Origin: Trichosphaerium sp. ATCC 40318
Lineage: Eukaryota > Discosea > Flabellinia > Trichosidae
NCBI GenBank assembly: GCA_038496445.1
Contig: JALMLS010000448.1
Coordinates: 277,296-341,295, forward strand
DNA: 64,000 bases
Direction: 5' to 3'
The position numbers were made by a program, and so were the translations under genes. Of the stretch, positions 38,144-50,162 are shown piece by piece (position 1 is the first letter of the stretch; each line of letters starts with the position of its first letter). Below the pieces are notes generated by a model. The model was not told the DNA's origin and ran no database searches. It saw only the letters and a list, made by a program, of their open reading frames with translations.

Positions 38144-39163
38144 TGAGCAAAAAATTAGAGCTTTGGTCCGATTCTACGCCTAATGGATGGAAGGTAGAGC
38201 TTATGCTTAAAGATTGCGGTATTCCGTTCACCGTACGTTACAAATGACGTTTGATTTCGTAAATAACGCTTATGCGTTCTTCTGTAGTTCAAGAGGGTGC
38301 GTATCGCGCGTGGGCAACAATTTAGTGAAGAGTTTCTTGCTATTAGCCCCAATGGTAAAATACCGGCAATAATAGACTATAACAATGGGCAGCGTATATC
38401 TGGTAAGCCTTTTTGATATAAAACTGTGACCATACAACCGGCCATACTTACAAAACTTTTCAAGTATTTGAATCTGGTGCTATTTTGGTTTATTTGGCTC
38501 AAAAATACGGAAAGCACCTTCCTAACGCAGTGGATCATCCACTAGAAAATGCTCAAGTACTCCAGTGGTAAGATTACACTGACGAGTGTTAAAAACAAAA
38601 GTCACGTGATCAATTATTCGACTTACTTTTTTTTGTTCGGAAAAGGGTTTTTTGGCAAATGTCAGGTTTTGGTGCAATGCTTGGACAGGTATGAATGAAT
38701 GGATTTGTCTGTGTGGTCCCTTATTTTTATCTTAAAGGCGCATCACTTTAGGCGTTATGCTCCAGATCCTATTCCGTACGCTATCGATAGATATACACGT
38801 GAAGCAAATAGGTTGTATGGAGTGTTAGATAAGGCTCTTTCAAAACGAAAATATGTTGCAAGCGATACATTGTTTAGTATTGCGGATATAGCAATATGGC
38901 CTTGGGCTATATTTCATGGTATACAAGGCGTTGACATAGGCACGGGTTTTTTTTGTCCTCACAGGAGTCTGAAGTAACTTGAAAGTTTAGAAGAATATCC
39001 TAATGTCAAACGATGGTTTTTTATGCTTGTTGAGTCAAAACCTCATTTCAAGGAACGATGGACAAAATTTGTTGCTTGGGATAAGGCTATGAAGAATGTG
39101 AAGGTACCAGATGAAGCCAAAAAGATACTGTTTGGACCGAAGAGTATAAAAAGCAAACTATAA
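38144..39163 (+). CDS. Glutathione S-transferase, nu-class / YghU-Ure2p type
   Basis: Six exons. Start ATGAGC at 38144 gives MSKKLELWSDSTPNGWKVEL, the typical nu-class opening (TPNGWK). Thioredoxin-fold core: FKRVRIARGQQFSEEFLAIS, NGKIPAIIDY and VFESGAILVYLAQKYGKHLP. Helical C-domain: VLQWVFWQMSGFGAMLGQ, FRRYAPDPIPYAIDRYTREA, LFSIADIAIWPWAIFHG, then DIEEYPNVKRWF and KKILFGPKSIKSKL. It conjugates or reduces with glutathione; the YghU type often has disulfide-bond reductase activity. The fifth intron (38940-38990) is GC-AG. The intron at about 38570-38646 contains GTCACGTGATC. Cytosolic by lack of a targeting signal. Confidence 0.9.
38940..38990 (+). other. GC-AG intron in the GST gene
   Basis: Donor GCACGGGTTT, acceptor GTTTAG. 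It restores IQGVDI to EEYPNVKRW, the conserved GST stretch. Every other acceptor nearby leaves an in-frame stop, and no GT donor keeps phase. Confidence 0.75.
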
Positions 39164-39591
39164 ACTGCGTCATGGTAGCACGAAACAACGTGCAATTATT
39201 GTAAATTGAGAATCACGTGTGTTAAAATAAAACATCCATGGGATTACTTCTACTAAATTCTTAATTTTTATCATATCTTTAAGCTAGCGACCAATAAGTG
39301 ATCTTGCAATCTCGTAAGGATAGCGATACTAACTAGCGATACCAAATTGCTTTACTTTGTGGGTAGTAATCGATTCAAGTTTATCCTATCCTTGTAATTA
39401 ATTTCAGTGCCTTGGACGGTTGTCAGCGTACTACAAGTTAGTAATATTGCGTATGGTAATACATTGACTTACCATAAAATACATTTTTGGGGCGAAAAGT
39501 TGAAAGACAAAGGTAAATGAAAAGTCAAATCCACTTGAGTGAACAATCTAACCACAAACGAAGTACTTGGCATTTTATCTTAAATCAAACC

Positions 39592-41068
39592 ATGAGTGGC
39601 TCTTCAGCTGTTCCGTGCTTTATTCTATTTACATCACTAGGTATTTTTATACACGTTAAAGCAAGAGCGAAACGTTTTTTTAAACCTTCTGTAGTTATCA
39701 ACGTGGTAATAGTGGGAGCTTGTCAAAACGCACGTGATTGTGGGTATGGAGGCAAATGTGTTAATTCCAAGTGCGAGTGTTTTCCAACGTGGAAAGGTAA
39801 ATGAACGCTTCTAGAAAACCCAATTGTCTTAAACCAAAAAGATGCACTAACGCGCCTGTTTAGGCAACAACTGTACTCTCTTTAACTTGGAGCCTGCAAA
39901 GACTTCCAAAGCATTTTACAGACCTCAACAATCAAGTTGGGGAGGATCTGTACTCAAAGGAAGTAATGGTTCATACCACATGATGGTTGCTACAATGGAG
40001 AATAATTGCGGGCTAAATTCCTGGGAGTGTAACAGTGCAATCAGTACGTGTCAAATCACTTTCAAAAAGCCAGTTCATTTCTTACTTTCTTACTGGTGTG
40101 AAGCACATGCTATTGCCAACAATCCTCAAGGACCATATGAAGAGCAGAAAACTATTCTTGAAGCATTTGGTTCAAACCCAACACTCCACTATGATCCTGT
40201 TGAAAAGCTTTATCTTATATTTCACATTGGTCTGTACGTATTTTGTAGTATGTACCCAAGATCACTTATTACGTAATCTTAAGAGGCACTTCATACAAAA
40301 AGCGGATGCATTGCATCAATGGGGTTACAAACGGCACGTGTGGTAGCACAAGAAGTAGCAAAATAGGCGTTGGTGTTGGAATGAGTGCTCCAAATGTTTT
40401 GTATAGTCCAAGCCTTGATGGTCCTTGGAAGGAATTCGGAGAAGGAAGCGCATGGGTATTCAATAACCCAGCACCTTATATATTCCCAAACGGCATGATA
40501 GATATATTTCTTTTACTGCACGTGATTTGCAATGGGCTAACGATGTTGAAATAGGGACCGTTCTTATGTTCTACAAAATAGGATGCTCAAGTCAAGTATT
40601 TTGTAGACAGTATGCTGTAGCGAGAGCACCTCATTGGCGTGGACCTTATACATTCATTAAAAACCTTCCTGTCTATGGTGAAGATGCGTATGTCTGGCGA
40701 CAACCAATCGATGGTAGATACAAGTCTGACGTTTTTCGTTTCCTGTCACGTGTTAACTTGACTTAGGATCATTTCATATGCTTGTTCAAGGTGGCAACTA
40801 CCTACCTTTTATTCATTATAATGGTCACTGGCACACTGCTTTTTCACCGGATGGATTAAACTGGGAGTCATCAACATGGGCACCAGTATTCACAAATACA
40901 ATCCCACTTGTTAATGGTACAAAATTAACTTTCCCACGTCGAGAGAGGCATCAGTTATTGTTTAATGATCAAGGGTGGCCTTCTCACTTGTTCAATGGTG
41001 TAACAACAGGATATGAGGACTTCAGTTACACTTCAGTACAACCAATAGCAGTACCCAAGACAGAATAA
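39592..41068 (+). CDS. Secreted EGF plus glycosidase-like beta-propeller protein
   Basis: Multi-exon. ATG at 39592 gives a signal peptide (MSGSSAVPCFILFTSLVGAC across a GT-AG intron). An EGF-like motif follows (CGYGGKCVNSKCECFPTWKG, NNC). The body is a five-bladed propeller of the GH43/GH32-like type: SYHMMVATMENNCGLNSWE, AITHAIANNPQGPYEEQKTI, MSAPNVLYSPSLDGPWKEF, NNPAPYIFPNGTVLMFYKIG, AVARAPHWRGPYTF, GSFHMLVQGGNYLPF and LLFNDQGWPSHLFNGV. Such proteins bind or cleave glycans; the substrate cannot be told here. One intron (40493-40554) is GC-AG. A 33-base in-frame segment starting GCACGTGTGG at about 40333 could be either exon or intron. The gene converges with a minus-strand hypothetical. Confidence 0.8.
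40493..40554 (+). other. GC-AG intron in the propeller gene
   Basis: Donor GCATGATAGA, acceptor GAAATAG; contains GCACGTGATTT. The splice gives PAPYIFPNG joined to TVLMFYKIG, the expected propeller motif. Reading through changes frame and hits TAG. Confidence 0.75.
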
Positions 41069-41797
41069 ATAGCAAGATACATCGCTCTTGCATCTTCTTT
41101 AGCACCAATACTATTTCTTTGTTTTTGCTTTTTCTAGTTGTTCTTGGACACTTCGACTTCTTGTGGTGTTCAACATTCACTAACAGACCAGTTATTTGGT
41201 GAGTAGGTGCTTTGACTGAAAAAGTAAGTTGAGAGCTGATTAGGGTTTGTGGCCAAAATTGACACGCTAGGAGGTTTTGAGATCTGGTTGTAACTTTCGT
41301 CCTTTTTTGAAAGTTGATGATACAATAAAGTTCAGAGTGTTTTTCCTTTGTTCGTTTTGCTCGTAATAACGTACATACTACGCTGGTGATACCTTCGATA
41401 TACGCTTGGTCCATTTCATAAGCTTGCAGAGGAGAATTACGCTTCACTAATGCTGTTTTTTTTTGCAGTATCTTCGCTTATTTTGGCACGTTTTTGTGAG
41501 TTTTGAAAGTTTACTTTTGAATGTTTGTAATACCCACTAGAATGATACCAAGTATGTCTTTGTAAAGGCGTATTCGTTGACTTTCTAAGTAATTTCTCAG
41601 GAGAAATCTGGCTATATTTTTATTACGTTTTCGTTAAAAAAGAGAAGAGCAACATCTCTTCGTTTTAACAAATAATTTACAGTACCTAGATATTGTATGC
41701 AACCGGTAAATTGGTCTAAAACATCAGACGGTACGCTAGATTCTAGTTTTTGAAAAAACAAAACAGAAAAAACCGCCAAGCGTAGAACTCCTCGCAA
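41022..41797 (-). CDS. Hypothetical small secreted or membrane protein
   Basis: ATG at 41797 opens MRGVLRLAVFSVLFFQKLES, a signal peptide, followed by SVPSDVLDQFTGCIQYL and a GTACTG donor. Later blocks that could be exons read QISPEKLLRKSTNTPL and HLVKRNSPLQAYEMDQAYIE, and a final frame ends with a hydrophobic stretch (CILLFILSWVLLLVVL). Splice borders are uncertain, and the last frame overlaps the 3' end of the plus-strand propeller gene by about 46 bases. No family recognised. Confidence 0.35.
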
Positions 41798-42007
41798 ACT
41801 TGACTAAACGAGCCAAAACTACCTTGATTATGATCATACCTAATCCTTCTTTCTACAGACTACATTTGCGACCAAGTTTGGAAAAGCCTTGCCCATTAAA
41901 ACCCTCTAACAACATTATTACTATTTGGTACGTGACACGGGATCAGTTTTTTTGATAATGGTTCCCGAGAAACTTCTGTGTACTAATTTTTTTTTTTACA
42001 GAAAATT

Positions 42008-43949
42008 ATGTCAACTCAGAATTATAATAATCCTCTAAGTAAACAGCAAGTTGCTGCTCTTAAACCGTCGCAAGTGCATGGCGTCCTCAAAAGGACCATG
42101 TTGGTCGATGGTTTCGACATTGTGCGTTATCTGTCTTTCCTCAGTTAAGGTACTTTTCTTACTTTGTTTTAAAGGTCTACGACATGGAGAAAAGTAAAGG
42201 TATGCATATTGTCGATCAGACGACCGGCAAGACCTACCTCGATTTCTTTGGCTTCTTTGCTAGTTGGCCAGTAGGCCACAATCATCCGAAGATGAGTGTA
42301 AGTCACGTTTTAATACATTTCTCGTTGTAACTTAAAAAATTCCCAGACTCAAAAAACCTGATTTTTTTGATGTAGGAACCAGAGTTTAAGAAGAAACTTA
42401 GCGCAATTGCGGCGCATAACCCATCTAACTCGGATATCTACACTGTAGCTATGGCTCAATTTGTAGCCACCTTTGAACGTGTTGTAATGCCACCAGCATT
42501 CAAGGTACACGCAAAAAGATAAAACCTTTAAGTGGTTTCGATATTGACTTTGTTGTTAGCACCTTTTCTTCATCGCTGGAGGCGCCTTAGCTGTTGAAAA
42601 CGCATTGAAAGCAGCTTTCGACTGGAAAGTAAGAAAAAATCTTGCCAAGGGACTTGGAGAGCGCGGAAGCAAAGTAATCCACTTTGTACGCATAGTGCTT
42701 TTGGTTTTCTTCTTTTCTTCTTTGTTTTTGTTTCTTTCTTTCGCTGCATTTTTACTTTTCTCATACGTTTTTAGGTTAACTGCTTCCATGGACGTACAGG
42801 TTATACCATGTCCTTAACGAATACCAACGATCCTCGAAAGTACATGTACTTCCCACGGTTCGACTGGCCTCGTATTCCAGCGCCTTACGCTGAGTTTCCT
42901 CTAACCGGAAAGAATCTCGAAAACACTTTGAAACGTGAAGCTCAGTCTCTTGCTATCCTTCGTGGATACTTGACGGCAAACCATACTGATGTCGCTTGCA
43001 TTCTTCTTGAACCTGTACAAGGCGAAGGTGGTGATAACCACTTCAGACCTGAGTACTGGCAAGAACTTCGCAAAATCGCTGACGAGTTCGAAGTAAGTTT
43101 CAGACTGACTTAAAGTTACTCCTCTTGTGCTTACACTTTGATTTTCTAGGTTCTTCTCATCGCTGATGAAGTTCAAGCCGGAATGGGACTCACTGGAAAG
43201 ATGTGGAGTTATGAGCATTATGGCGTTGCACCTGACTTGATATGCTTTGGAAAAAAAGCGCAAGTCTGTGGATTCATGTCAACTTCACGCATTGAAGAAG
43301 TAGAGAATCATGTGTTCAAGGAGTCATCTCGTATTAATTCTACGTGGGGTGGTAATCTTGTCGATATGGTACGTTACAATTGTTAGCCGTCCAGCCACTC
43401 AGACGCGTTGATTCAAGTCTGTTTTTTCGGAAAGTTTAAGCTCATTTTTTTTAAAGGTCCGCTCTCAGCAATTCCTTGAGATTATCGAAGAAGATAATCT
43501 TGTAGAGAATGCAGCAAAAGTAGGCTCATACCTTCTTAAGAAACTAGAACAGCTCCAATCGGTACTTACTTTCGACCTATTTCTTTTTGGATAAGCTAGA
43601 ATTTTTGCTAACAACTTTTTTCTAGAAGTACTCATCAATTATGTCAAACGCTAGAGGAAAGGGCCTAATGTGCGCTTTTGATTGTAAAACACCTGCTTTA
43701 TGTAGTAAGATAATTTCTGAGGCATACAAGCTTGGTGTTATGCTCATCTCATGCGGTACCCAAACGGTAAGTTTGACTGAATCAAAGTTGTTTGCAACTA
43801 TTTTTTTCTGATCATGTAACATACAACTTATTCAATGTTTCAAGATCCGTTACCGACCTTTCTTGGATTGCGAGAAACGTGATGTGGACGAGATGGTATC
43901 TGTTCTCGGAAAAGTATTGGCTCATGTATCTACAAGCGCTAAGCTTTGA
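42008..43949 (+). CDS. L-lysine 6-transaminase (class III PLP enzyme)
   Basis: Spliced gene of about nine exons, roughly 450 residues, family length. Start ATGTCAACTCAG gives [20 protein letters not shown] and then [17 protein letters not shown]. Typical segments: [116 protein letters not shown], and [10 protein letters not shown], whose second Lys is the expected PLP-binding residue. The set matches lysine 6-transaminases, which move the epsilon-amino group of lysine to 2-oxoglutarate, more closely than GABA or ornithine transaminases. Best known from actinobacteria, so an old transfer is possible; the introns show it is a host gene now. No targeting signal is obvious. Confidence 0.85.
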
Positions 43950-44825
43950 ATTAATCATCAAAAACCGAAATGCTACTGCAATGGTGTTTGAAAAAAACCC
44001 AGAATTTTATTGGTATTTACCTGTGTTTTGGATAGAAAAAGTTGAATGTTTAAAATGAATAAATCACACAGTTTTTGATGACAAGAACGACCACAACATG
44101 TTTCTTTGCTTTTTGACATTAAAACTCTTACAATTGCCTTCTGAATAGTTCATTGTGCGCGCTATGACGCACATGTTATACCCAGCTGTTGTGTTTGTTC
44201 ATCTTAACTGGATACCAACCTACATACATAATACAAGTTGTAGCCATAATTACAGAGAAGGTGCGCAATGATTTAAAAGGCTACAAAAAAGACATGGAAG
44301 ACTAAACATAATAAAGTCAAACTCCTCTTCACATTCACTGTTTGTTAATAAGACTTTGATCAGTTTCTTTTAGTCATTTGTTTTTAATGTTAATCGCATG
44401 CTGTCTTTCTTTGCTACACCAGCTATTTAATTGCCTATAGCTTAGATCCAATCCATAAGAAAAGCCACGTTGCCTTTAGACAGTGGGTTGTCATATACAA
44501 TTTTATTTGGAAGATTTGTTGTTGCAATCAAGATGAGAATATTTTGAGAATTAGGACAGCATTTTAAAATATGCAACGTAATACGCGCATATTATGTCAC
44601 ATAATATGCGCGTATTATGCGTCGTAATATGTGGTGAGACATACACATAATACACTTATAACGTCACATTGCTTTATTACGTATACTGACATAATATATC
44701 GTACCTATTATGCTTTTAGAGTGTTACTATGTCTCCAGCGCTTTTTCTGTTACTTAAGGACAATCGAAAAAAAATAGTCCACACGAAGTAATCTCGCTTT
44801 ATATTATCAAAGAGTATCAAGAACT
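43950..44825. other. Intergenic with strong palindrome
   Basis: About 880 bases with no gene. It is very AT-rich in its second half, where TAATA/TATTA motifs recur around the palindrome at 44579-44617. Confidence 0.5.
44579..44617. repeat. Perfect 19-bp inverted repeat
   Basis: TAATACGCGCATATTATGT, one base, then ACATAATATGCGCGTATTA. Nearly spacerless, so it would extrude as a cruciform or fold as a hairpin in RNA. It lies between the transaminase 3' end and the next gene start. It could be a foldback mobile-element remnant or a 3' processing structure. Confidence 0.85.
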
Positions 44826-46151
44826 ATGTCTACGAGTACGATAAAGCGTAAATACAAACGCCCAACAGAGGAAGCAGAAATCTTTCAATGTGAAGGCTGC
44901 TCGGACCTTTTCGCTGTACAATATGATAAAACAGAGCTACCCAAGACTGACATCGTCTGTCATTGTCCTCACTCATCATGTACAAAGCTATTAACAGTTT
45001 CGTTATCAGCCACTGAACGACGTACTGAGATAATAGTAGCTTTGTGAGTTCTAACTAATACTTCTTAGGGTTCAAAATACGCACTAAGTGTCTTCACGAG
45101 ATGTCTCGACAGTTTTTACAAACTCTATGCCACAAGCAATCTATAACTACCACATATTCAACGGTATCGACTATGGTAGCTATCCTATACGCGCTTAGAG
45201 AAAAGATGGAGATTGCTCCTTTAAAGCTAGGACATGAACAGGGTATTTTTTTTTCCATAAGATAGCTACTGGCAGCCTTTTCTAACTTCACACATAGAAG
45301 CTCGTCATCGCCGTAGATTGGTTGAGAGACTGTCAAGTTTTAGAAAGAGATCAAAAATCTTCTGAGGAGCAGAGTAGTGAAGGAGGCGAGGAGCTAGAAC
45401 CTCATACAGATGCTGTCGTTGCTATTTTTGCCCAATGGGAAAGTAGCAAAAGAACATAGCGCTTTAGAAACAATCACAATTACACCTCGTCCTACCACTA
45501 AAAACTTGGAAAGCGTAGGAAACCGGGTACTTGAGAGAGTTGTTAGAGTTTTGGATAATAACAATGTGAAACCAAATTGCAGTTTTGTGAACCGAGGACA
45601 TTGCGATTTCACAATCTGCTTCCCATTCAAAAATAATATTTATGTTTCTCTCTTGCGACTTCTTCATGGATATAGGAAATTTATTTCCTTTCATTTGGGT
45701 AGTCATTACGTACTCGTTTCTGGTTTTAACGCGAAAGAAACTTCAGAGGACATGCAAGCGTTGCAAAAGCAATTTGCTGACTACTTCGAAGTAAATATTG
45801 TCGGTTTCAAACGAAACACAGGCACCATGGGTCTTGCTCTAAATTCTTGCACGTGGGTTTTCGATGAGCCGTTGAGGCTTCTAGAGGATGCCAGTTGAAC
45901 GTTGACCGCCCAGCTGATACTGCATTACTAATAAAAGAGCTTGTGAACGGAGGGTATAATAACTCGGAGAAGATAAACAAAAAAGAAGGAATGGATGACG
46001 GTACTGTAGTTTTGTGGTAAGAGTACTTTTTATAGTAATCTGCTATAGCCACAAGCGTAAAGGATGCACGGAGAAGATTAAGAAAACGCAAGGCTTCAGT
46101 TCCGTTAACTGACAGCGAGAGAAAAAGGCGGAAGAGCAAGAAAAGTAAAGG
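44826..46151 (+). CDS. Hypothetical protein with zinc-ribbon-like start and BRCT-like segment
   Basis: The first exon (44826 on) has CEGC and CHCPHSSC, spaced like a metal-binding ribbon. Further on, KLVIAVDWLRDCQVLER (about 45301) has the Trp-centred end of a BRCT domain. The long exon at about 45480-45870 (TITITPRPTTKNLESVGNRV through FADYFEVNIVGFKRNTGTMG) looks globular, and the last exons are acidic then basic (DARRRLRKRKASVPL, KRRKSKKSK). A nuclear or chromatin role is inferred from BRCT plus the basic tail. Several introns would be only 25-35 bases, and phases between 45050 and 45410 did not resolve, so the model may be two genes or contain errors. Confidence 0.4.
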
Positions 46152-46441
46152 TGAGTAAACACACAAATCTTTAGATATTTAATATCTCTTCAGCCCTAAG
46201 TCGAAAAGAATAATGCTAACGTAAATGTAACTCAACACATTTTCAGTTTGTTCATCATTGGCATTGTTTTTCACGAACGTTGTTTTGCAAAGGAGACAAG
46301 AAATAAACATGTAATACTTTAATACAACTGATTATAAAAAAACTTTTGGACTTTTTATTATACACCTCCGCGTCCAGTACGGGGTACAGAAATAGTTGGG
46401 GATACATACTATTTTACATGGTAAAATTGTGTTATATTTTT
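46152..46441. other. Convergent intergenic region
   Basis: 3' ends of the BRCT-like gene (plus) and the sulfurylase fusion (minus). AT-rich, no gene seen. Confidence 0.4.
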
Positions 46442-49400
46442 TCAGTTTGAAACGTGTTGTTCTGAGGAAGCACTTCCTGTTTTGATTTGAATATCAACTT
46501 GTTCCTTTTCTGGTTGAAATCTTTGTCTTAACAAGTCAACGACATTAGGGAAAGCAAACCACTCTGGAATATCTTCACCGCCTTTAAGACGGCGTCTGAA
46601 TTCAGTTCCTGAGAGTTTAAGAAGTTTGAGTCCTAGAAAATAATTGTAAGTCACGTGATCAGAGTTTGAAGAAAAAAGTTTTTGTACCTTTTTCTTTTGC
46701 TTCTTCTTTTGGTACATATCCCATTTCTTCTGTGTATACCATCTCTGCAGAAGGTACAACCTCGATACCGAGCTCTTTCTCGTATTTTTTAGCGAAATCT
46801 TGAGCGTCGAATGGACCATAGAAGTCGTCACCAGTACGGGTACTCTTGGTGCCGGCCATATCGCGTCCAATGATAAAGTGAGTTGCTCCAAAGTTTTTAC
46901 GAAGGACCATATGTTGAATGGCTTCACGAGGACCTAGATAGGCGTAAGAAATAGTTTGAGGAGTATGTAAAAAATTGAACGTACCAGCCATCATCATGGA
47001 GTAAGGCAAGTAAGCCCACATGAGTCTGTTATCATTGAGTTCTTCTTGCAATACTTCATAAGTTTGGTGACGTTGGAATCCATCAATATCACCAGGTTGT
47101 GTAGGACCACAAGTAGGGTGAACCAAAATGGTTGACTAAAAGAAATAAATAAGAAACTGTTTAGCAAGTTATTTTGGCGTACATCTGGGATAGTCTTTTG
47201 TGCTTGAAGCAATAATTGGTAATGCGCTTTGTGGATTGGGTTACGACTAAAAGTAGTGTCAATAACGATAACATGGTTGCGAAAGAGAGTAGTGGCGTAC
47301 CATTGGAAGGCAATAACTTTCTTATCACTTGGAAGATTCTTTCTTAGCTCTCTTGGAGATGCGTATTGGATTCCATCTGTTCTTTGAGGTGCTTCGAGAC
47401 CTACGATATCACCACCAATGTAGAATTTACCCTTGTTGTTAAAGAGTTCATAGACACCAGGATGATCTGGAGACTCAGTTCTGAATATCTCTTGTGCCTC
47501 TTCGAATTTGTTTGGAGCGTAAACATCTTGAACTTTGAGAACAGCGACGTCTTTACCCTTGTATGTAAGCAGTACACTTTGTCCTTCTTTAATATCGGTG
47601 CGGTTGGTATCAAGGGTAATAGGAATTGCCCAGATTTGTTGCTCTGGAAGGCGCATATCTTTGACAACGCTCGAGTATTCCTTGTTGGTCATGAAACCAG
47701 TCAAAGGAGAAAATCCGCCCTGTGTTCAAAATGTTAGGGAAATTCACACTAGCATTCTAGTTGTATCACTATTTTTTTTGGGTGTTTTTTGAAAATCGTA
47801 CGTTACATAGAAGCTCAACATCACATGCTTGACGTTCATTCAATTCAATAGAAGTTGACGTTTCTTTAACGATAGCTTGTTTCTTCTCTTCATTTTTTTC
47901 GTACAAATCGACGAGGATACCGCCATGTGGTGCACCTAATAATCATGTTAAGATTTTAATTTTTTTTTGGGTATCACGTGCGGCGTAATAATTATTCCGT
48001 TGTTTACAAAATAACGTACGTTCATGTTTTGCGCGAGTGTGGATACCACATTCAGTATTAGCAAGGCGAACGAAGCGACCTGAAGAAAAAAATGTTAGCA
48101 GTTGGAAATTTCTTATTTAGTGATAGAGAAAAGTAAACGTTTTCTTACCATCTCTTTCGGTTTCGTGGGCTTTTACTGGGACTGATGTATGAACGTCGCC
48201 GAAACTCTTCCATAAGTACACATGCTTTGCTTGAGGTTCGCCAGCGCGTTCTTGCTCGGTAGCACGCCAGTAAGGTTTTCCAAGGTCAACTTTTGTCCAT
48301 GGTTGGTTTGGTAAGTGTCTTTCAAGAGCGTCAATCTCTTCATTTGCTCTGACTATTTTTACAAAAAAGTAAGCCGAAAAGTTCATCTTACATTAACTAC
48401 AATGTTAAAGGATTTGATAAAAGTAAACTGTAACTGCATGCAAAGATTACGTAAAAAAATGTCATGTGAAAAGTAATAAAAAAACGTGCACTGTTCCCGC
48501 TAGAAATTATGCAAAAAAAAACAGAAAAAAAGAACTGAAGTTTTTACGTACAGATGACGTTGTGGCGCTTGTTAAAAGGTACGTCGTATTTATCAACGTA
48601 TGTGAGAACGTCTTGCCAGCTCCATGCAGCAAGAGGGTTGAATGTTTGCTTTGTAGGCTCAAATACATCAAGATTGACACGAGCATGCGCTTGATCCATA
48701 CGACGCCCAGTAATCAAGATTTCTTTGCCTTGTGCATCAAGACCACGGTTGAAAGGCTCTACTTTTGAGTGGAAATCAAAATCAGCGTGGTTCATGGCGT
48801 TATCTCCATCAGCGTAGCCGAATTTCTTGATGAAATCTTCCTACACATAAACGTCAACAGATTGAAAAAAGATTCAAACAAGAAATTTCTAACTGTCAAA
48901 ATAATTTACGGGTTTTACGCAATTTCTCCGTAGTATGCGCGCTATGTACGTACTTGTGTCTCACATCCTTCTGGAAGGTATTTAGGTATTGTACGACCGT
49001 ATTTCTGCTCCATAGCGGTCCAAACAGCGTGGGTTTCTGGAAACAAGTGCAAAGTATCCACACCAATGACTTTGAAACCTTCCCACACTTTCGGTGTTGT
49101 GCGATGTATCAAGTCAACAATAGCATTGTCGCTTACAAGGAAAGCAGATGCAAGTACAGCACCTACGAGGTAATGTTAAATAAATGTAAGATGAACAGAA
49201 CATTCTTTGCAGTGCAGACTTGAAAGTTCAGAAAAGTTTGAAAACAATTCACGTGTTGCGAAAAGGTTTAACAGGAAAAGACGTTGTTTGCATCGCTTTC
49301 CCCCAAAAGAAGACGGAAGTGAAAAGTTAAAAAAATTATTTGTGTACCTTTGCCATCTGCAGGGAGATGCTCATTGACGTCTTTTGCGAACTTGTCAATG

Positions 49401-49510
49401 AGATTTGTTGTATTATCAGCATGAACAGCGTAAGTTCTTTTTGTAGAATTTTTAGAAACAAACTTCTTTTGAGCTGCAGCTCTTGTTGTAGTTGTTGCGT
49501 ATCGTAACAT
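46442..49510 (-). CDS. APS/PAPS reductase - ATP sulfurylase fusion
   Basis: One spliced gene on the minus strand. N-terminus MLRYATTTTRAAAQKKFVSK is rich in basic, Ser and Thr residues, like an organelle transit peptide. The reductase domain follows: KVEPFNRGLDAQGKEILITG, GRRMDQAHARVNLD, NPLAAWSWQDVLTYVDKYDV and the catalytic NTECGIHTR (ECGIH Cys). The Cys pairs that bind the 4Fe-4S cluster in plant-type APS reductase are absent, so it is of PAPS-reductase or APR-B type. The ATP sulfurylase part reads GGFSPLTGFM, VIAFQCRNPIHKAHYQLLLQ (variant of QTRNPxHRAH, completed across an intron), HPTCGPTQPGDIDGF, FIIGRDMAG, and LKLLKLSGTEFRRRL. The two domains do successive steps of sulfate assimilation: sulfate to APS, then reduction to sulfite. 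No APS kinase is seen between them, which favours direct use of APS (inference). Confidence 0.9.
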
Positions 49511-50162
49511 TTGCTGATAAGAGTGGTATCTAAAACATCAAAAAGTAAGCTAACATAGAAAGCGTACAAAAAGGTTTCTAATGCGCTGACACGTGGATTT
49601 GAAGCGTAAAACAGCGTATAGAAAAGTCACGGGAACATAAAACAACGAAAAAGAAAAGGCCTTTTTGTAAATAACATAGCGTAGATGACCTTGAATGGTA
49701 TCTAATTATTGCGTACATGATGCTCTTGATGTGTGGATGCGTTGCAAATGACGGTGGAGGTATTTTATCCGCAGGTAAGTGTAAAAATGTGTACCACGGG
49801 AAAAAAAAAATGTCTTAAAAAGGAAGTTTTCTACACCACGCTCTCTTTACATCTTTTTAACGGCTGCAAAATGGTTCATAAACAAACCCTAGTGAGGCTA
49901 ATACACATGAAAACCTCTATGAAAATGACAAGGTGATGTTTGTGCGTAACAAGAGCTATATAGAGGCGTAATGAGGCGAAACGTTGAGAAAAAAACACAA
50001 AACGTTTCTGACGAATAGTCATGCTCCTTTTTTTCCACCGTTTTGTGCGTCAGTGCGTTCAAAACCGCGTGGTAAAAACTTGTATGAGAAAACTGCGCAA
50101 AAAACTCTTTTTGGGCGGAAATTTCTTGTCTGTTCTTCACAACGCGCTCAGTACACTGAAAT
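49511..50162. promoter_or_regulatory. Divergent upstream region
   Basis: About 650 bases between the ATG of the sulfurylase fusion (minus) and that of the BPI-like gene (plus). Overlapping open frames near 49900-50240 are out of frame with both genes and lack motifs. One CACGTG near 49591. Confidence 0.4.

Noticed and set aside
29174-44566. Shared 15-mer TTAGGACAGCATTTT at about 29174 and 44551 as a mobile-element end
   Set aside because: A few shared 15-mers are expected by chance in 64 kb of AT-rich DNA, and flanks do not match.
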